Assembly: GCF_014653945.1 (NCBI RefSeq)
Contig: NZ_BNAU01000001.1
Location: forward strand, 434,001-498,000
Direction: 5' to 3'
Length of the DNA stretch: 64,000 bases
DNA from: Amycolatopsis deserti
Lineage (GTDB): Bacteria > Actinomycetota > Actinomycetes > Mycobacteriales > Pseudonocardiaceae
Shown here one piece after another: positions 8,428 to 16,842 of the stretch (positions within the stretch are counted from its first letter, which is position 1; each line of letters begins with the position of its first letter). A model generated the notes under the pieces. The model was given only the letters and a program-made list of their open reading frames with translations, did not search any database and was not told the DNA's origin. The translations under genes were made by a program, and so were the position numbers.

Positions 8428-8483
8428 CTGGTCCGACGACCAGGTCGCGAAACGGCTCCGCAGGGTTACCGTCGCCAACGGTA
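8428..8483. promoter_or_regulatory. Two inverted repeats in the LuxR-fusion/mscR divergent promoter
   Basis: CTGGTC-cgac-GACCAG lies at 8428-8443 and TACCGT-cgcca-ACGGTA at 8467-8483, both within the 127-base divergent region. They are plausible binding sites for the adjacent LuxR-type regulator. Assignment is inference from position and symmetry only. Confidence 0.45.
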
Positions 8484-8523
8484 TGCGTCACCGCGCATGC
8501 TTCTCCACCGAAAGGAACAGCCG

Positions 8524-9609
8524 ATGCCACAGACGGTCCGCGGCGTGATCGCCCGCTCGAAGGGAGCTCCGGTCGAGCTCACCGACATCGTGATCCCCGA
8601 TCCCGGCCCCGGTGAGGTCGTGGTCGCGATCGCCGCGTGCGGGGTGTGCCACACCGACCTGACCTACCGCGAGGGCGGCATCAACGACGAGTTCCCGTTC
8701 CTGCTCGGGCACGAGGCCGCCGGCACCGTCGAAAGCGTCGGCGAGGGCGTCGAGGAGGTCCAGCCGGGCGACTACGTCGTCCTCAACTGGCGCGCCGTGT
8801 GCGGCCAGTGCCGGGCGTGCAAGCGTGGCCGTCCGCAGTACTGCTTCAGCACCTTCAACGCCAGCCAGAAGATGACGCTGACCGACGGCACCGAGCTGAC
8901 CCCGGCGCTGGGGATCGGGGCCTTCGCGGACAAGACGCTCGTGCACGCCGGCCAGTGCACCAAGGTCGACCCGGCCGCCGACCCCGCGGTCGCGGGCCTG
9001 CTCGGGTGCGGCGTCATGGCCGGGCTGGGCGCCGCGGTCAACACCGGCGCGGTGGGCCGCGGCGACTCCGTCGCGGTCATCGGCTGCGGTGGCGTCGGCG
9101 ACGCGGCCATCGCCGGAGCCCGCCTGGCCGGGGCCAACAAGATCATCGCGGTGGACCGGGACGCGAAGAAGCTCGAGTGGGCGGTCGAACTGGGCGCCAC
9201 GCACACCGTCAACGCCACCGAGACCGACGTCGTCGAGGCGGTCCAGTCGCTGACCGGCGGGTTCGGCGCCGACGTCGTGATCGACGCGGTCGGCCGCCCG
9301 GAGACCTGGAAGCAGGCCTTCTACGCCCGCGATCTCGCGGGCACGGTGGTGCTGGTCGGCGTCCCGACCCCGGAGATGCGGCTGGAGATGCCGCTGCTCG
9401 ACTTCTTCTCCCGCGGCGGCGCGCTGAAGTCGTCCTGGTACGGCGACTGCCTGCCCGAGCGCGACTTCCCGGTGCTGATCGACCTGTACCTGCAGGGCAG
9501 GCTGCCGCTGGAGAAGTTCGTCAGCGAGCGCATCGGCCTGGACGGCGTCGAGAAGGCCTTCCACACCATGCACGCCGGTGAGGTGCTGCGCTCGGTGGTG
9601 GTCTGGTGA
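8524..9609 (+). CDS. mscR: S-(hydroxymethyl)mycothiol dehydrogenase / S-nitrosomycothiol reductase (zinc ADH)
   Basis: A 361-residue medium-chain zinc alcohol dehydrogenase. The catalytic zinc ligands are in CGVCHTD (about residues 39-45) and [12 protein letters not shown]; the structural zinc cysteines are in [15 protein letters not shown]. The nucleotide-binding loop is [10 protein letters not shown]. Overall text closely follows actinobacterial mycothiol-dependent formaldehyde dehydrogenase (MscR/AdhE2), which oxidises the adduct of formaldehyde with mycothiol using NAD and also reduces S-nitrosomycothiol. ATG 8524 follows AAAGGAAC; a start at 8497 would add nine unsupported residues. The coupled downstream hydrolase gene completes the detoxification pair. 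Confidence 0.92.
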   Translation: MPQTVRGVIARSKGAPVELTDIVIPDPGPGEVVVAIAACGVCHTDLTYREGGINDEFPFLLGHEAAGTVESVGEGVEEVQPGDYVVLNWRAVCGQCRACKRGRPQYCFSTFNASQKMTLTDGTELTPALGIGAFADKTLVHAGQCTKVDPAADPAVAGLLGCGVMAGLGAAVNTGAVGRGDSVAVIGCGGVGDAAIAGARLAGANKIIAVDRDAKKLEWAVELGATHTVNATETDVVEAVQSLTGGFGADVVIDAVGRPETWKQAFYARDLAGTVVLVGVPTPEMRLEMPLLDFFSRGGALKSSWYGDCLPERDFPVLIDLYLQGRLPLEKFVSERIGLDGVEKAFHTMHAGEVLRSVVVW

Positions 9610-10232
9610 GCTTCCGCATCGACCGGGTCGTCACCTCCGGCGTCTTCGAACTCGACGGCGGCAGCTGGGAGGTCGACAACAACGTCTGGCTGATCGGCGA
9701 CGACCACGAGGTGGTGGTGGTCGACGCGGCGCACGACGACAAGCCGATCGTCGAGGCCGTGGCCGGGCGCAAGGTGGTCGCGGTGATCTGCACCCACGGC
9801 CACAACGACCACGTCACCTTCGCCCCGCAGCTGGGCGAGCAGCTGTACGCGCCGGTGATCCTGCACCCGGGCGACCAGGAGCTGTGGGACATGACCCACC
9901 CCGGGCAGGCGTTCTGGAAGGCCGACGACGGTCAGCGCGTCGCCGTCGCCGGCACCGAGATCGAGCTCGTGCACACCCCGGGCCACTCGCCCGGCTCGGT
10001 GTGCCTGCACCTGCCCGAGGCGAAGGCGCTGTTCACCGGCGACACCCTGTTCGCCGGCGGTCCGGGCGCCACGGGCCGCTCGTTCTCGGACTTCCCGACG
10101 ATCATCGGCTCGATCCGGGAGCGGCTGTTCAGCCTGCCGGAGGACACCCGGGTGCACACCGGCCACGGCGACGGAACCACCATCGGCGCCGAGGCGCCGC
10201 ACCTGGCGGAGTGGATCGCCCGCGGCTACTGA
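9606..10232 (+). CDS. MBL-fold metallo-hydrolase, probable S-formylmycothiol hydrolase partner
   Basis: A 208-residue metallo-beta-lactamase-fold hydrolase of the glyoxalase II type. It has the metal motif THGHNDH (HxHxDH), a downstream HTPGHSPGS His, the FTGDTLF Asp and the C-terminal HTGHGDGT His. GTG 9606 overlaps the stop of mscR by four bases. This gene pair is conserved in mycothiol-producing bacteria, where the hydrolase is thought to release formate from S-formylmycothiol. The exact thioester substrate is inferred from the neighbour. Confidence 0.88.
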   Translation: MSFRIDRVVTSGVFELDGGSWEVDNNVWLIGDDHEVVVVDAAHDDKPIVEAVAGRKVVAVICTHGHNDHVTFAPQLGEQLYAPVILHPGDQELWDMTHPGQAFWKADDGQRVAVAGTEIELVHTPGHSPGSVCLHLPEAKALFTGDTLFAGGPGATGRSFSDFPTIIGSIRERLFSLPEDTRVHTGHGDGTTIGAEAPHLAEWIARGY

Positions 10233-10243
10233 GCCGTTTCGCC

Positions 10244-10307
10244 CCGGCCGGGCGGCGTGGGTCCGGCGCGCCCGGCGAGGCCCCGGGGACCCGCGCCGCC
10301 CGGCCGG
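10244..10307. terminator. Long hairpin terminator between convergent genes
   Basis: Two 21-base arms (10244-10264 and 10287-10307) are complementary with a single mismatch and enclose a 22-base GC-rich loop. It lies 12 bases after the hydrolase stop and 100 bases from the stop of the convergent exporter, so it probably serves both genes. Confidence 0.75.
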
Positions 10308-10406
10308 CGCGCGGTAGCGCGCGACCGACCCGCGGTTCGCGGCGGCGCTGGACACCAGCGGGACGCCGGGCGCGCGGATGGTTTCGATGCGGGCCGCCGT
10401 CGGCGG

Positions 10407-11843
10407 TCAGTGTGCGGCCGTCACCGGTTGCGGCGCGCGGCGGACGAACAGCGCGGTCACCAGGGCGAGCACCCCGACCACACCGGCCACCACGAACGCC
10501 GTGCGCAGGCCGCCGGCGTCGGGGGTGCCGGACGGGTCGGCGCTGCCGAGCGTGGCGACGCTGACGAACACCGCGGTGCCGAACGCGCCCGCGACCTGCT
10601 GCAGCGTCGCCAGGATCGCGCTGCCGTGCGAGTACAGGTGGTCCGGCAGCACGCCGAGCGCCTCGGTCATCAGCGGGGTCATCATGAACCCCAGGCCCGC
10701 CATCAGCAGCACGTGGATGACGATCACCGCGGCCAGCGGCGATCCCGGGCCGAGCAGGGCGAACAGCCACATCGACACCGCCAGCGCCAGCGCGCCGGGG
10801 ATCACCAGCGGCCGCGCGCCGAACCGGTCGAACAGCGCTCCGACCGGGCGGCCGAGCAGGCCGAGCGTCAGACCGCCGGGCAGCACCGCCAGCCCGCTGA
10901 CGAACGTGCTCGTGTGCAGCACGGTCTGCAGGTACAGCGGCAGCATGATCGAGGCGACCCCGAGCAGGCACACGAACAGCAGCGCGGCCAGCACCAGCGC
11001 CACCACGAAGCTGCGGTGGGTGAACGGCCGCAGGTCCAGCAGCGCCCGGTCCGCGCGCTGCAGCCGGGTCTGCCGCCAGGTGAACACCGCGAGCAGTGCG
11101 AGCCCGCCGGCGATCGTGGCCCACGGCGGCACCGGGGCGTGCCCGCCGCCCTCGCCGATGCCGGCCAGGCCGTAGAGCACGCCGCCGAACCCGAGCGCGG
11201 ACAGCAGCACCGACGGCACGTCCAGCGGCACCTTGCGGGTGGCGCCCTCGAGGCGGAACCAGCCCGCGCCGACCGCGAGGGCGGCCAGCGCGAGCGGCAG
11301 CACGATCCAGAACATCCAGCGCCAGCCCAGCGACGCCAGCACCGCGCCGCCGATGGTCGGCCCGACGGCCGGGGCCACGGCGATCACGATGGTGATCGTG
11401 CCCATGGTCGCGCCGCGCTTGTGCGGCGGCACCAGGCGCATCACCGAGGTCATCAGCAGCGGCAGCATCACGGCGGTGCCGCACGCCTGGACCACGCGCC
11501 CGGCCAGCAGCATGCCGAAGCCCGGCGCCAGGCCGCTGATCGCGGTGCCCAGGCTGAACAGGGTCAGCGACGCGACGAACACCCGGCGCGGGGTGAACCG
11601 TTCGAGGAGGAACCCGGTGGTCGGGATGACCACCGCCATGGTCAGCAGGAACCCGCTGGTCAGCCACTGCACCGTGGTGGTCGAGACGGCCAGGTCGGCG
11701 GTGAGGTCGCGCAGCGCGACGCTGAGGATCGTCTCGTTCAGGATCATCACGAACGCGGAGACGACCAGCACGCCGATGAGCAGCCCGGACCGCGGCGGCG
11801 CCTCGGCGGCGGCGTCGGTCGGAGTGGTCGCGGGGGCGGCCAT
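10407..11843 (-). CDS. MFS multidrug exporter, DHA2 (EmrB/QacA) family
   Basis: A 478-residue membrane protein with about 14 hydrophobic segments, as in the 14-helix DHA2 drug:H+ antiporters. Visible signatures include ILNETILSVALRDL in helix 1 (the LDxTIVNVALP position), LLAGRVVQACGTAVMLPL in helix 4 and VAPAVGPTIGGAVL in helix 5 (antiporter motif C). It is predicted to export cationic or hydrophobic compounds. ATG 11843 is preceded by GAGGTG. No adjacent regulator gene is seen, so its control is not evident. Confidence 0.88.
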   Translation of the reverse strand: MAAPATTPTDAAAEAPPRSGLLIGVLVVSAFVMILNETILSVALRDLTADLAVSTTTVQWLTSGFLLTMAVVIPTTGFLLERFTPRRVFVASLTLFSLGTAISGLAPGFGMLLAGRVVQACGTAVMLPLLMTSVMRLVPPHKRGATMGTITIVIAVAPAVGPTIGGAVLASLGWRWMFWIVLPLALAALAVGAGWFRLEGATRKVPLDVPSVLLSALGFGGVLYGLAGIGEGGGHAPVPPWATIAGGLALLAVFTWRQTRLQRADRALLDLRPFTHRSFVVALVLAALLFVCLLGVASIMLPLYLQTVLHTSTFVSGLAVLPGGLTLGLLGRPVGALFDRFGARPLVIPGALALAVSMWLFALLGPGSPLAAVIVIHVLLMAGLGFMMTPLMTEALGVLPDHLYSHGSAILATLQQVAGAFGTAVFVSVATLGSADPSGTPDAGGLRTAFVVAGVVGVLALVTALFVRRAPQPVTAAH

Positions 11844-12199
11844 GCATGCACCTCACAGGAAATCAGTGGTCGGGATCGCGGCGCCGGCGCCGCCGGAACG
11901 GCCGCACCCCATCCCCCAGCAGGGCGGGCGAACACAGCCGAACCACTTATACGGTGCGAACGTGCCAGGCGTCCACCGAATTCCGCGGCGCTCGGCGAGG
12001 GCCGCGGCCGGGCGCCCTGGGCCGTCGCCACCGTGCCGCGAGATTGGACCCGCCGGCGAACTGTACGGCGAGGCCGACCACGCCGAGCGCCCCCTGCCCG
12101 ACGGCCTGCACCCCGACGCGGCCACCCACCGGCGCATGGGGGAGCGGTTCGCCGAGCTCGCCTTCACCGGTCCGTTCGCGGCGCGCTAACCGGCCTCGG
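11844..12199. other. 356-base intergenic stretch with exporter promoter region and a gene remnant
   Basis: The first 100 bases must hold the promoter of the exporter on the minus strand; the sequence CACTTATACGG around 11944 is the only AT-richer patch. The rest carries a plus-strand lipase remnant, listed separately. No intact gene was found. Confidence 0.6.
12040..12189 (+). pseudogene. C-terminal remnant of an SGNH/GDSL-type lipase
   Basis: The plus-strand frame ending in TAA at 12187-12189 reads GELYGEAD...PLPDGLHPDAATHRRMGERFAELAF...GPFA. DGLHPDAATHRRMGERF is the block V Asp-x-x-His catalytic segment that ends many actinobacterial SGNH hydrolases. Only about 50 residues remain. There is no upstream start or Gly-Asp-Ser block in the window, so the gene is a decayed fragment, probably cut when the flanking exporter arrived. 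Confidence 0.65.
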
Positions 12200-12700
12200 C
12201 TACGGGGTCCGCACCGTCTTCCAGCTGCTGTCGGAGGCGAACCCGGTCGGGAAGTTGTCCTCGGTGGAGCTGCTGTCGAACAGGCAGAACTGCACCCATG
12301 CGGGACCGTCCACCAGCGGCGCCTTGCCCGCCACCCGCTTCAGGACGAACCGGGTGGTGTGCCAGTGGCCGTCGCAGTCCACGGTCAGGCCGGCGGGGTC
12401 CTGCGCGTAGTGGTAGTTCGTGTCGTACCAGGAGGTGGCCCGCTGGCTGCTGCCCTCGCCCTCCAGGTCCGCGCCGCCCTGCTTGACCGAAACCCACAGG
12501 TGCGTGCCTTCCTCCCCGCCGTAGCAACGGTATTTGGCGAGGACGGCCGCCGAATCGGCGTCGGCTCCGGTGACGATCACGTTCTGGCCCACCCAGGCCA
12601 CCTCCGGCGCCGGCAGCGGGTCGGCGGACGCGGCGGCGGCGGGGACCGCGGCGAAGCCGGCGGCGAGCAGTGCCGCCGCGGCGGCCTTGGCAGTGCGCAT
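12200..12700 (-). CDS. Small secreted protein of unknown function
   Basis: A 166-residue protein with a Sec signal peptide (MRTAKAAAAALLAAGFAAVPAAAASA). The mature part is a compact beta-rich domain with four Cys: YRCYGG, TVDCDG and QFCLF give likely disulfides. Immunoglobulin-like secreted domains of this size are common in actinomycetes, but I do not recognise a characterised relative. It stands between a lipase remnant and a membrane protein gene, with its own short upstream region. ATG 12700 is the only start giving a full signal peptide. Confidence 0.65.
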   Translation of the reverse strand: MRTAKAAAAALLAAGFAAVPAAAASADPLPAPEVAWVGQNVIVTGADADSAAVLAKYRCYGGEEGTHLWVSVKQGGADLEGEGSSQRATSWYDTNYHYAQDPAGLTVDCDGHWHTTRFVLKRVAGKAPLVDGPAWVQFCLFDSSSTEDNFPTGFASDSSWKTVRTP

Positions 12701-12810
12701 GGTGTGACCCTCTCGGTCGATCGGTGTCCACGTCGGACTCCGCGTAGGTCGCGTCCGGCGCCGCGCCCGTTAACGCCACCGCGATGTTTGTTGTCCACGC
12801 GGTGCCGCCG

Positions 12811-13491
12811 TCACCGCAGGATGTTCACCGCCCGGGCGACGACCAGCACCACGAGCACGAGGGACACCACCGACTGGGCCAGCATCGTGAGCTTCGCCCA
12901 CGGCTTCAGCGGCATGACGTCGGTCGGGCTGAACGCGGTCGCGTTGGTGAAGGCGAGGTACAGGTAGTCCAGGTACCCCGGTTCCCACTCGGGCGGGGCG
13001 AGCCCGGGACTGGTCATCTGGGGGAACAGCAGGTCCGGGTACTGCCGGGTGCCCGCCGCCCGCGCGGCCGGGCCGCCGCGGTCGAACTCCCAGTACCACA
13101 GGGAGAACACCACGACGTTGGTCAGGTAGATGCCCGCGCCGGCGGCCAGCAGCGGGCCCGCCTGGTCCCCGATCGAACCGTCGAGGATGTGGCCGACGAG
13201 GAGGACGGCCGATCCGGCGTTGCCCGCGCTCACGACGAACACCAGGCTCAGCGCGACCTTGCGGGCGTGCCGGTGGTCGCCGGCCGCCCGGCCCGGGCCC
13301 AGGAGCACCAGTGCCACCAGCAGCAGCGCCGACAGCCCGGGCAGCACCCAGTGCGGCTGGAGCACCAGGCGATCGGGCAGGAGCAGCTGCAACCCGATCA
13401 CCACCGCCACGGTCAAAGCCGCGGGCCACCGGTGGGCGCCCGCGGTGGGCCGCCGCCAGGCCGGGAGTTCGCCGGTGTCGTGAAACGCCAT
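12811..13491 (-). CDS. DUF1345-like integral membrane protein
   Basis: A 226-residue protein with about six hydrophobic segments. The C-terminal portion YLDYLYLAFTNATAFSPTDVMPLKPWAKLTMLAQS and the final helix are typical of the DUF1345 family, which resembles the pore region of small ion channels (T-N-A-T-A-F-S-P-T-D as a re-entrant loop). A role in ion conduction has been suggested for the fold but not shown. It is divergent from recC across 87 bases. ATG 13491 gives an N-terminal cytoplasmic tail of about 20 residues. Confidence 0.75.
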   Translation of the reverse strand: MAFHDTGELPAWRRPTAGAHRWPAALTVAVVIGLQLLLPDRLVLQPHWVLPGLSALLLVALVLLGPGRAAGDHRHARKVALSLVFVVSAGNAGSAVLLVGHILDGSIGDQAGPLLAAGAGIYLTNVVVFSLWYWEFDRGGPAARAAGTRQYPDLLFPQMTSPGLAPPEWEPGYLDYLYLAFTNATAFSPTDVMPLKPWAKLTMLAQSVVSLVLVVLVVARAVNILR

Positions 13492-13578
13492 GCACGGATC
13501 ATCCTCCCTGCCGCCCGCGGCGGGATGACCTACGATCGGTCCACTCCCGACCGGGAACGGGGAGCGAGGAGGCGCGCG

Positions 13579-16500
13579 ATGCTCACCGTGCACCGCGCCG
13601 AGAGCGCCGGCACCCTCGTCGGTGCTCTCGCCGAGCTCCTGCGCGCGCCCCCGGACGACCCGTTCGCCCCGGAAGTCGTCGCGGTGCCCGCGAAAGGGGT
13701 CGAGCGGTGGCTCGCGCAACGGTTGTCGGCCACGCTCGGGATCGCCGCCAACATCGACTTCCCCCACCCGGACCGCCTGGTCGCCGGCGCGCTGGCGGCG
13801 GGCGGCACCACGCGGCCCGAGGACGATCCGTGGGCCCCCGGCCGTCTGCTGTGGACCGTGCTGGAGGTGATCGACGACTGCCTCGCCGAGCCGTGGTGCG
13901 CGCTGCTGGCGCACCACCTGGGCGCCGCCGACGAGCCCGGCTCGCACCGCCGGGGCCGCCGCTACAGCACGGCCGAAGCAGTGACCCGCCTGTTCCGCGC
14001 CTACGGCGAGAACCGCCCGGCCATGCTCACCGACTGGGCGGCCGGTGTCGCCTCGGACGGCGCCGGCGGCACCGTGGACGAGGACCTGGCCTGGCAGGTC
14101 GAGTTGTGGCGGCGGGTGCGGGCGCGGGCGGGGGTGCCGAGCCCGGCCGAACAGCTGGCGGACGCCTGCCGGCGGCTGTCCGCCGAACCCGGCCTGGTGG
14201 ACCTGCCGCGGCGGGTGTCGCTGTTCGGGCCGACCCGGCTGCCCCACGCCCACCTCGAGGTGCTCGGCGCGCTCGCCGACCATCGCGACGTCCACCTGTG
14301 GCTCACCCATCCGAGCCCGGCGATGTGGGAGACGCTCGCCGGTCACCCGGCGCCGGTGCGGCGCGCGCAGGACGACAGCGCCGCCGGCCTGCGCAACCCG
14401 CTGCTGGCCGGGCTGTCCCGGGACGTGCGCGAGCTGCAGCACCGCCTGCGGGGACGCGGCGCGGACGTGCACCACCCGGGTCGGGAGCCGGGCACCGGCA
14501 CCCTGGCCGCGGTGCGCGCGGACATCGCCGCGGACCGCCCGCCCGGAGCCGCCGGTCTCGTCCGGCACGACGGCACCATCGCGATCCACGCCTGCCACGG
14601 TGCGGCCCGCCAGGTGGAGGTGCTCCGGGAAGCCCTGCTCGGGCTGCTCGCCGCCGACGACACACTGCAACCCCGCGACATCATCGTGATGTGCCCGGAC
14701 GTGGACGCCTTCGCGCCGCTGATCACGGCCGCGTTCGGGCAGCCCGGGTCCGCCCGGCACCCCGGGCACCGGCTGCGGGTGCGGCTGGCCGACCGGGGAC
14801 CGGCCCGCACCAACCCGGTGCTGGACATCGTCTCGACGCTCCTGCGGCTGGCGGACGGGCGGGTCACGGCCGGCGAGGTACTCGACCTGGCGGCGAGCGA
14901 GCCGGTCGCCCGCCGGTTCGGGTTCACCGCCGACGCCGTGGAGACGTTGCGGACCTGGACCGTCACCGCCGGAGCCCGGTGGGGCCTGGGTGAGCGGCAG
15001 CGCGCCGCCCACGGCCTGGCCGGCGTCCGGCAGAACACCTTCGCCACGGCCCTGGACCGGCTGCTGCTGGGGGTCGCCGCGGACGAGAGCGAGCACGAGT
15101 GGCTGGGGCTCGCGCTGCCGCTGGACGACGTCGACTCCAGCGACGTGGACCTGGCGGGGCGGTTCGCCGAGCTCGCCGACCGGCTGGCCGCGACACTGGC
15201 CCGGCTCGCCGGGGAGCAGCCGGCCGTGGACTGGACGGCGGCGCTGGAGTCGGCGCTCGACCTGCTCACCGCCGTGCCACCGGAGCTGTCCTGGCAGCGC
15301 GTGCAGGCCTCGCGGGAGCTGGCCGCGGCCAACGAGCACGCGGGTGCGACGCGGCTGCGCCTGGCCGACGTGCGGTCGATGCTGGCCCGGCGGCTGGACC
15401 CGCGCCCCACCCGGTCGAACTTCCGCACCGGGGACCTGACGGTGTGCACGCTGGTGCCGATGCGGTCGGTGCCGCACCGGGTGGTCGCCCTGATCGGCCT
15501 GGACGACGACCTGTTCCCGCGCGACGCGGGCGCCGACGGCGACGACGTCCTGGCCCGCGACCCGTGCGCGGGCGAGCGCGACCCGCGCAGCGAAGACCGC
15601 CAGCTGCTGCTGGACGCCGTCCTGGCGGCCACCGACCACCTGCTCATCTGCTACACCGGCGCGGATCCGGTCACCGGCGCCGTCCGGCCGCCCGCGGCGC
15701 CGCTGGCGGAGCTGATCGACGTGGTCCGGGCGACCGTGACCGATCCGGGCGCGGTGGTGACCCGGCAGCCGCTGCAGCCCTTCGACGCGGCGAACTTCGC
15801 CCCGCCCGCGCCGGCCAGCTTCGACTCCGACGCGTTCGCCGCGGCGCGCGCGGCCCGGCGGCCCTCGCCACCGCCGCCGTTCCTGCCCGCCCCGCTGGCG
15901 CCGGTGCGCACGGACATCGCCCTGGACGACCTGGTCGCGTTCCTCGCCAACCCGGCCCGCGCGTTCCTGCGGCAACGCCTCGGCATCACGCTGCCCGGCC
16001 CGGCCGGGGAGATCGGCGACGCCCTGCCGCTGGCCGTCGACGGGCTGGTCCGCTGGGAGATCGGCACCCGCATGCTGGCGGCCGCGCTGGCCGGCGCCGC
16101 GCTGCCCGACCTGTGCCAGGCGGAGCTGCGCCGCGGCACCCTGCCCGCCGGACGGCTGGGCACCACCGCGGTGGACGCCATCGCGCGCAGCGTGGACGTG
16201 GTCCGCAACGCCGCGGCGCCACACCTGGACGTGGCCGCGACGAGCGTCGACGTCACGGTGGCCCTCCCCGGGCACCGGCGGATCACCGGCACCGTCGCGG
16301 GCGTGCGCGGAACGGTTCTGCTGAACGCCTCCTACTCCGCGTTGTCGCCCAGGCAGCGCGTCGCCGCCTGGGCCCGGCTGCTCGCGGTCGCCGCCGCGAC
16401 CGGTGACCCCGGTTGGCGCGCCGTCACGATCGGCCCGGTCAAGGCCGAGGCGCCGGCGGCGCGCCGCTCCACCCTCGCGGTGCCGTCCGGTGCCGGCGAG

Positions 16501-16842
16501 ATCCTCGTCCAGCTGGCCGACCTGCACGACCGGGGGATGGCCGAACCCCTGCCGCTCGCGCCCGCGGCAGCCGAGCGGTACGCCGCCCGGCGCCTGGCCG
16601 GGATGGACGCCGAGGAGGCCCGGCTCGACGCGGCACGGGCCTGGACCGGCGGGACGGTCCCGGGCGAGAACGCCGACGAGGCGGTTCGGTTCGTCCACGG
16701 CACCGGGGTTGCGTTCGAGCGGGTGTGGGACACCGCGCCCCGCTCCGGCGAGCAGTGGCCGGCGGAGACGTCGCGGTTCGGCGTGCTCGCGCGGCGGGTC
16801 TGGGACCCGTTGCTCGGGGCTGAGGAGGTGGGGCCGGCATGA
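13579..16842 (+). CDS. recC: Exodeoxyribonuclease V subunit gamma (RecC)
   Basis: A 1087-residue protein. The opening LTVHRAESAGTLVGALAELL, then VVAVPAKGVERWLAQRLS...GIAANIDFPHPDRLV match RecC, as do VMCPDVDAFAPLI and CTLVPMRSVPHRVVALIGLDDDLFPR. RecC is an inactivated helicase/nuclease that scans for Chi and splits the strands in the RecBCD complex. ATG 13579 follows GGAGCGAGGAGG. The gene overlaps recB by four bases and heads a recC-recB-recD operon. Size is close to the family norm of about 1100 residues. Confidence 0.95.
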   Translation: MLTVHRAESAGTLVGALAELLRAPPDDPFAPEVVAVPAKGVERWLAQRLSATLGIAANIDFPHPDRLVAGALAAGGTTRPEDDPWAPGRLLWTVLEVIDDCLAEPWCALLAHHLGAADEPGSHRRGRRYSTAEAVTRLFRAYGENRPAMLTDWAAGVASDGAGGTVDEDLAWQVELWRRVRARAGVPSPAEQLADACRRLSAEPGLVDLPRRVSLFGPTRLPHAHLEVLGALADHRDVHLWLTHPSPAMWETLAGHPAPVRRAQDDSAAGLRNPLLAGLSRDVRELQHRLRGRGADVHHPGREPGTGTLAAVRADIAADRPPGAAGLVRHDGTIAIHACHGAARQVEVLREALLGLLAADDTLQPRDIIVMCPDVDAFAPLITAAFGQPGSARHPGHRLRVRLADRGPARTNPVLDIVSTLLRLADGRVTAGEVLDLAASEPVARRFGFTADAVETLRTWTVTAGARWGLGERQRAAHGLAGVRQNTFATALDRLLLGVAADESEHEWLGLALPLDDVDSSDVDLAGRFAELADRLAATLARLAGEQPAVDWTAALESALDLLTAVPPELSWQRVQASRELAAANEHAGATRLRLADVRSMLARRLDPRPTRSNFRTGDLTVCTLVPMRSVPHRVVALIGLDDDLFPRDAGADGDDVLARDPCAGERDPRSEDRQLLLDAVLAATDHLLICYTGADPVTGAVRPPAAPLAELIDVVRATVTDPGAVVTRQPLQPFDAANFAPPAPASFDSDAFAAARAARRPSPPPPFLPAPLAPVRTDIALDDLVAFLANPARAFLRQRLGITLPGPAGEIGDALPLAVDGLVRWEIGTRMLAAALAGAALPDLCQAELRRGTLPAGRLGTTAVDAIARSVDVVRNAAAPHLDVAATSVDVTVALPGHRRITGTVAGVRGTVLLNASYSALSPRQRVAAWARLLAVAAATGDPGWRAVTIGPVKAEAPAARRSTLAVPSGAGEILVQLADLHDRGMAEPLPLAPAAAERYAARRLAGMDAEEARLDAARAWTGGTVPGENADEAVRFVHGTGVAFERVWDTAPRSGEQWPAETSRFGVLARRVWDPLLGAEEVGPA

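Noticed and set aside
10407..13491. Possible genomic island or mobile element
   Set aside because: No integrase, transposase, attachment repeats or composition shift were seen; only a small gene remnant supports past rearrangement.
12811..16698. A 1295-residue open frame on the minus strand covering recC
   Set aside because: Its upstream 1000 residues are the antisense image of recC, rich in Arg/Gly/Gln with no domain. Only the C-terminal 226 residues (start 13491) are a real membrane protein gene.
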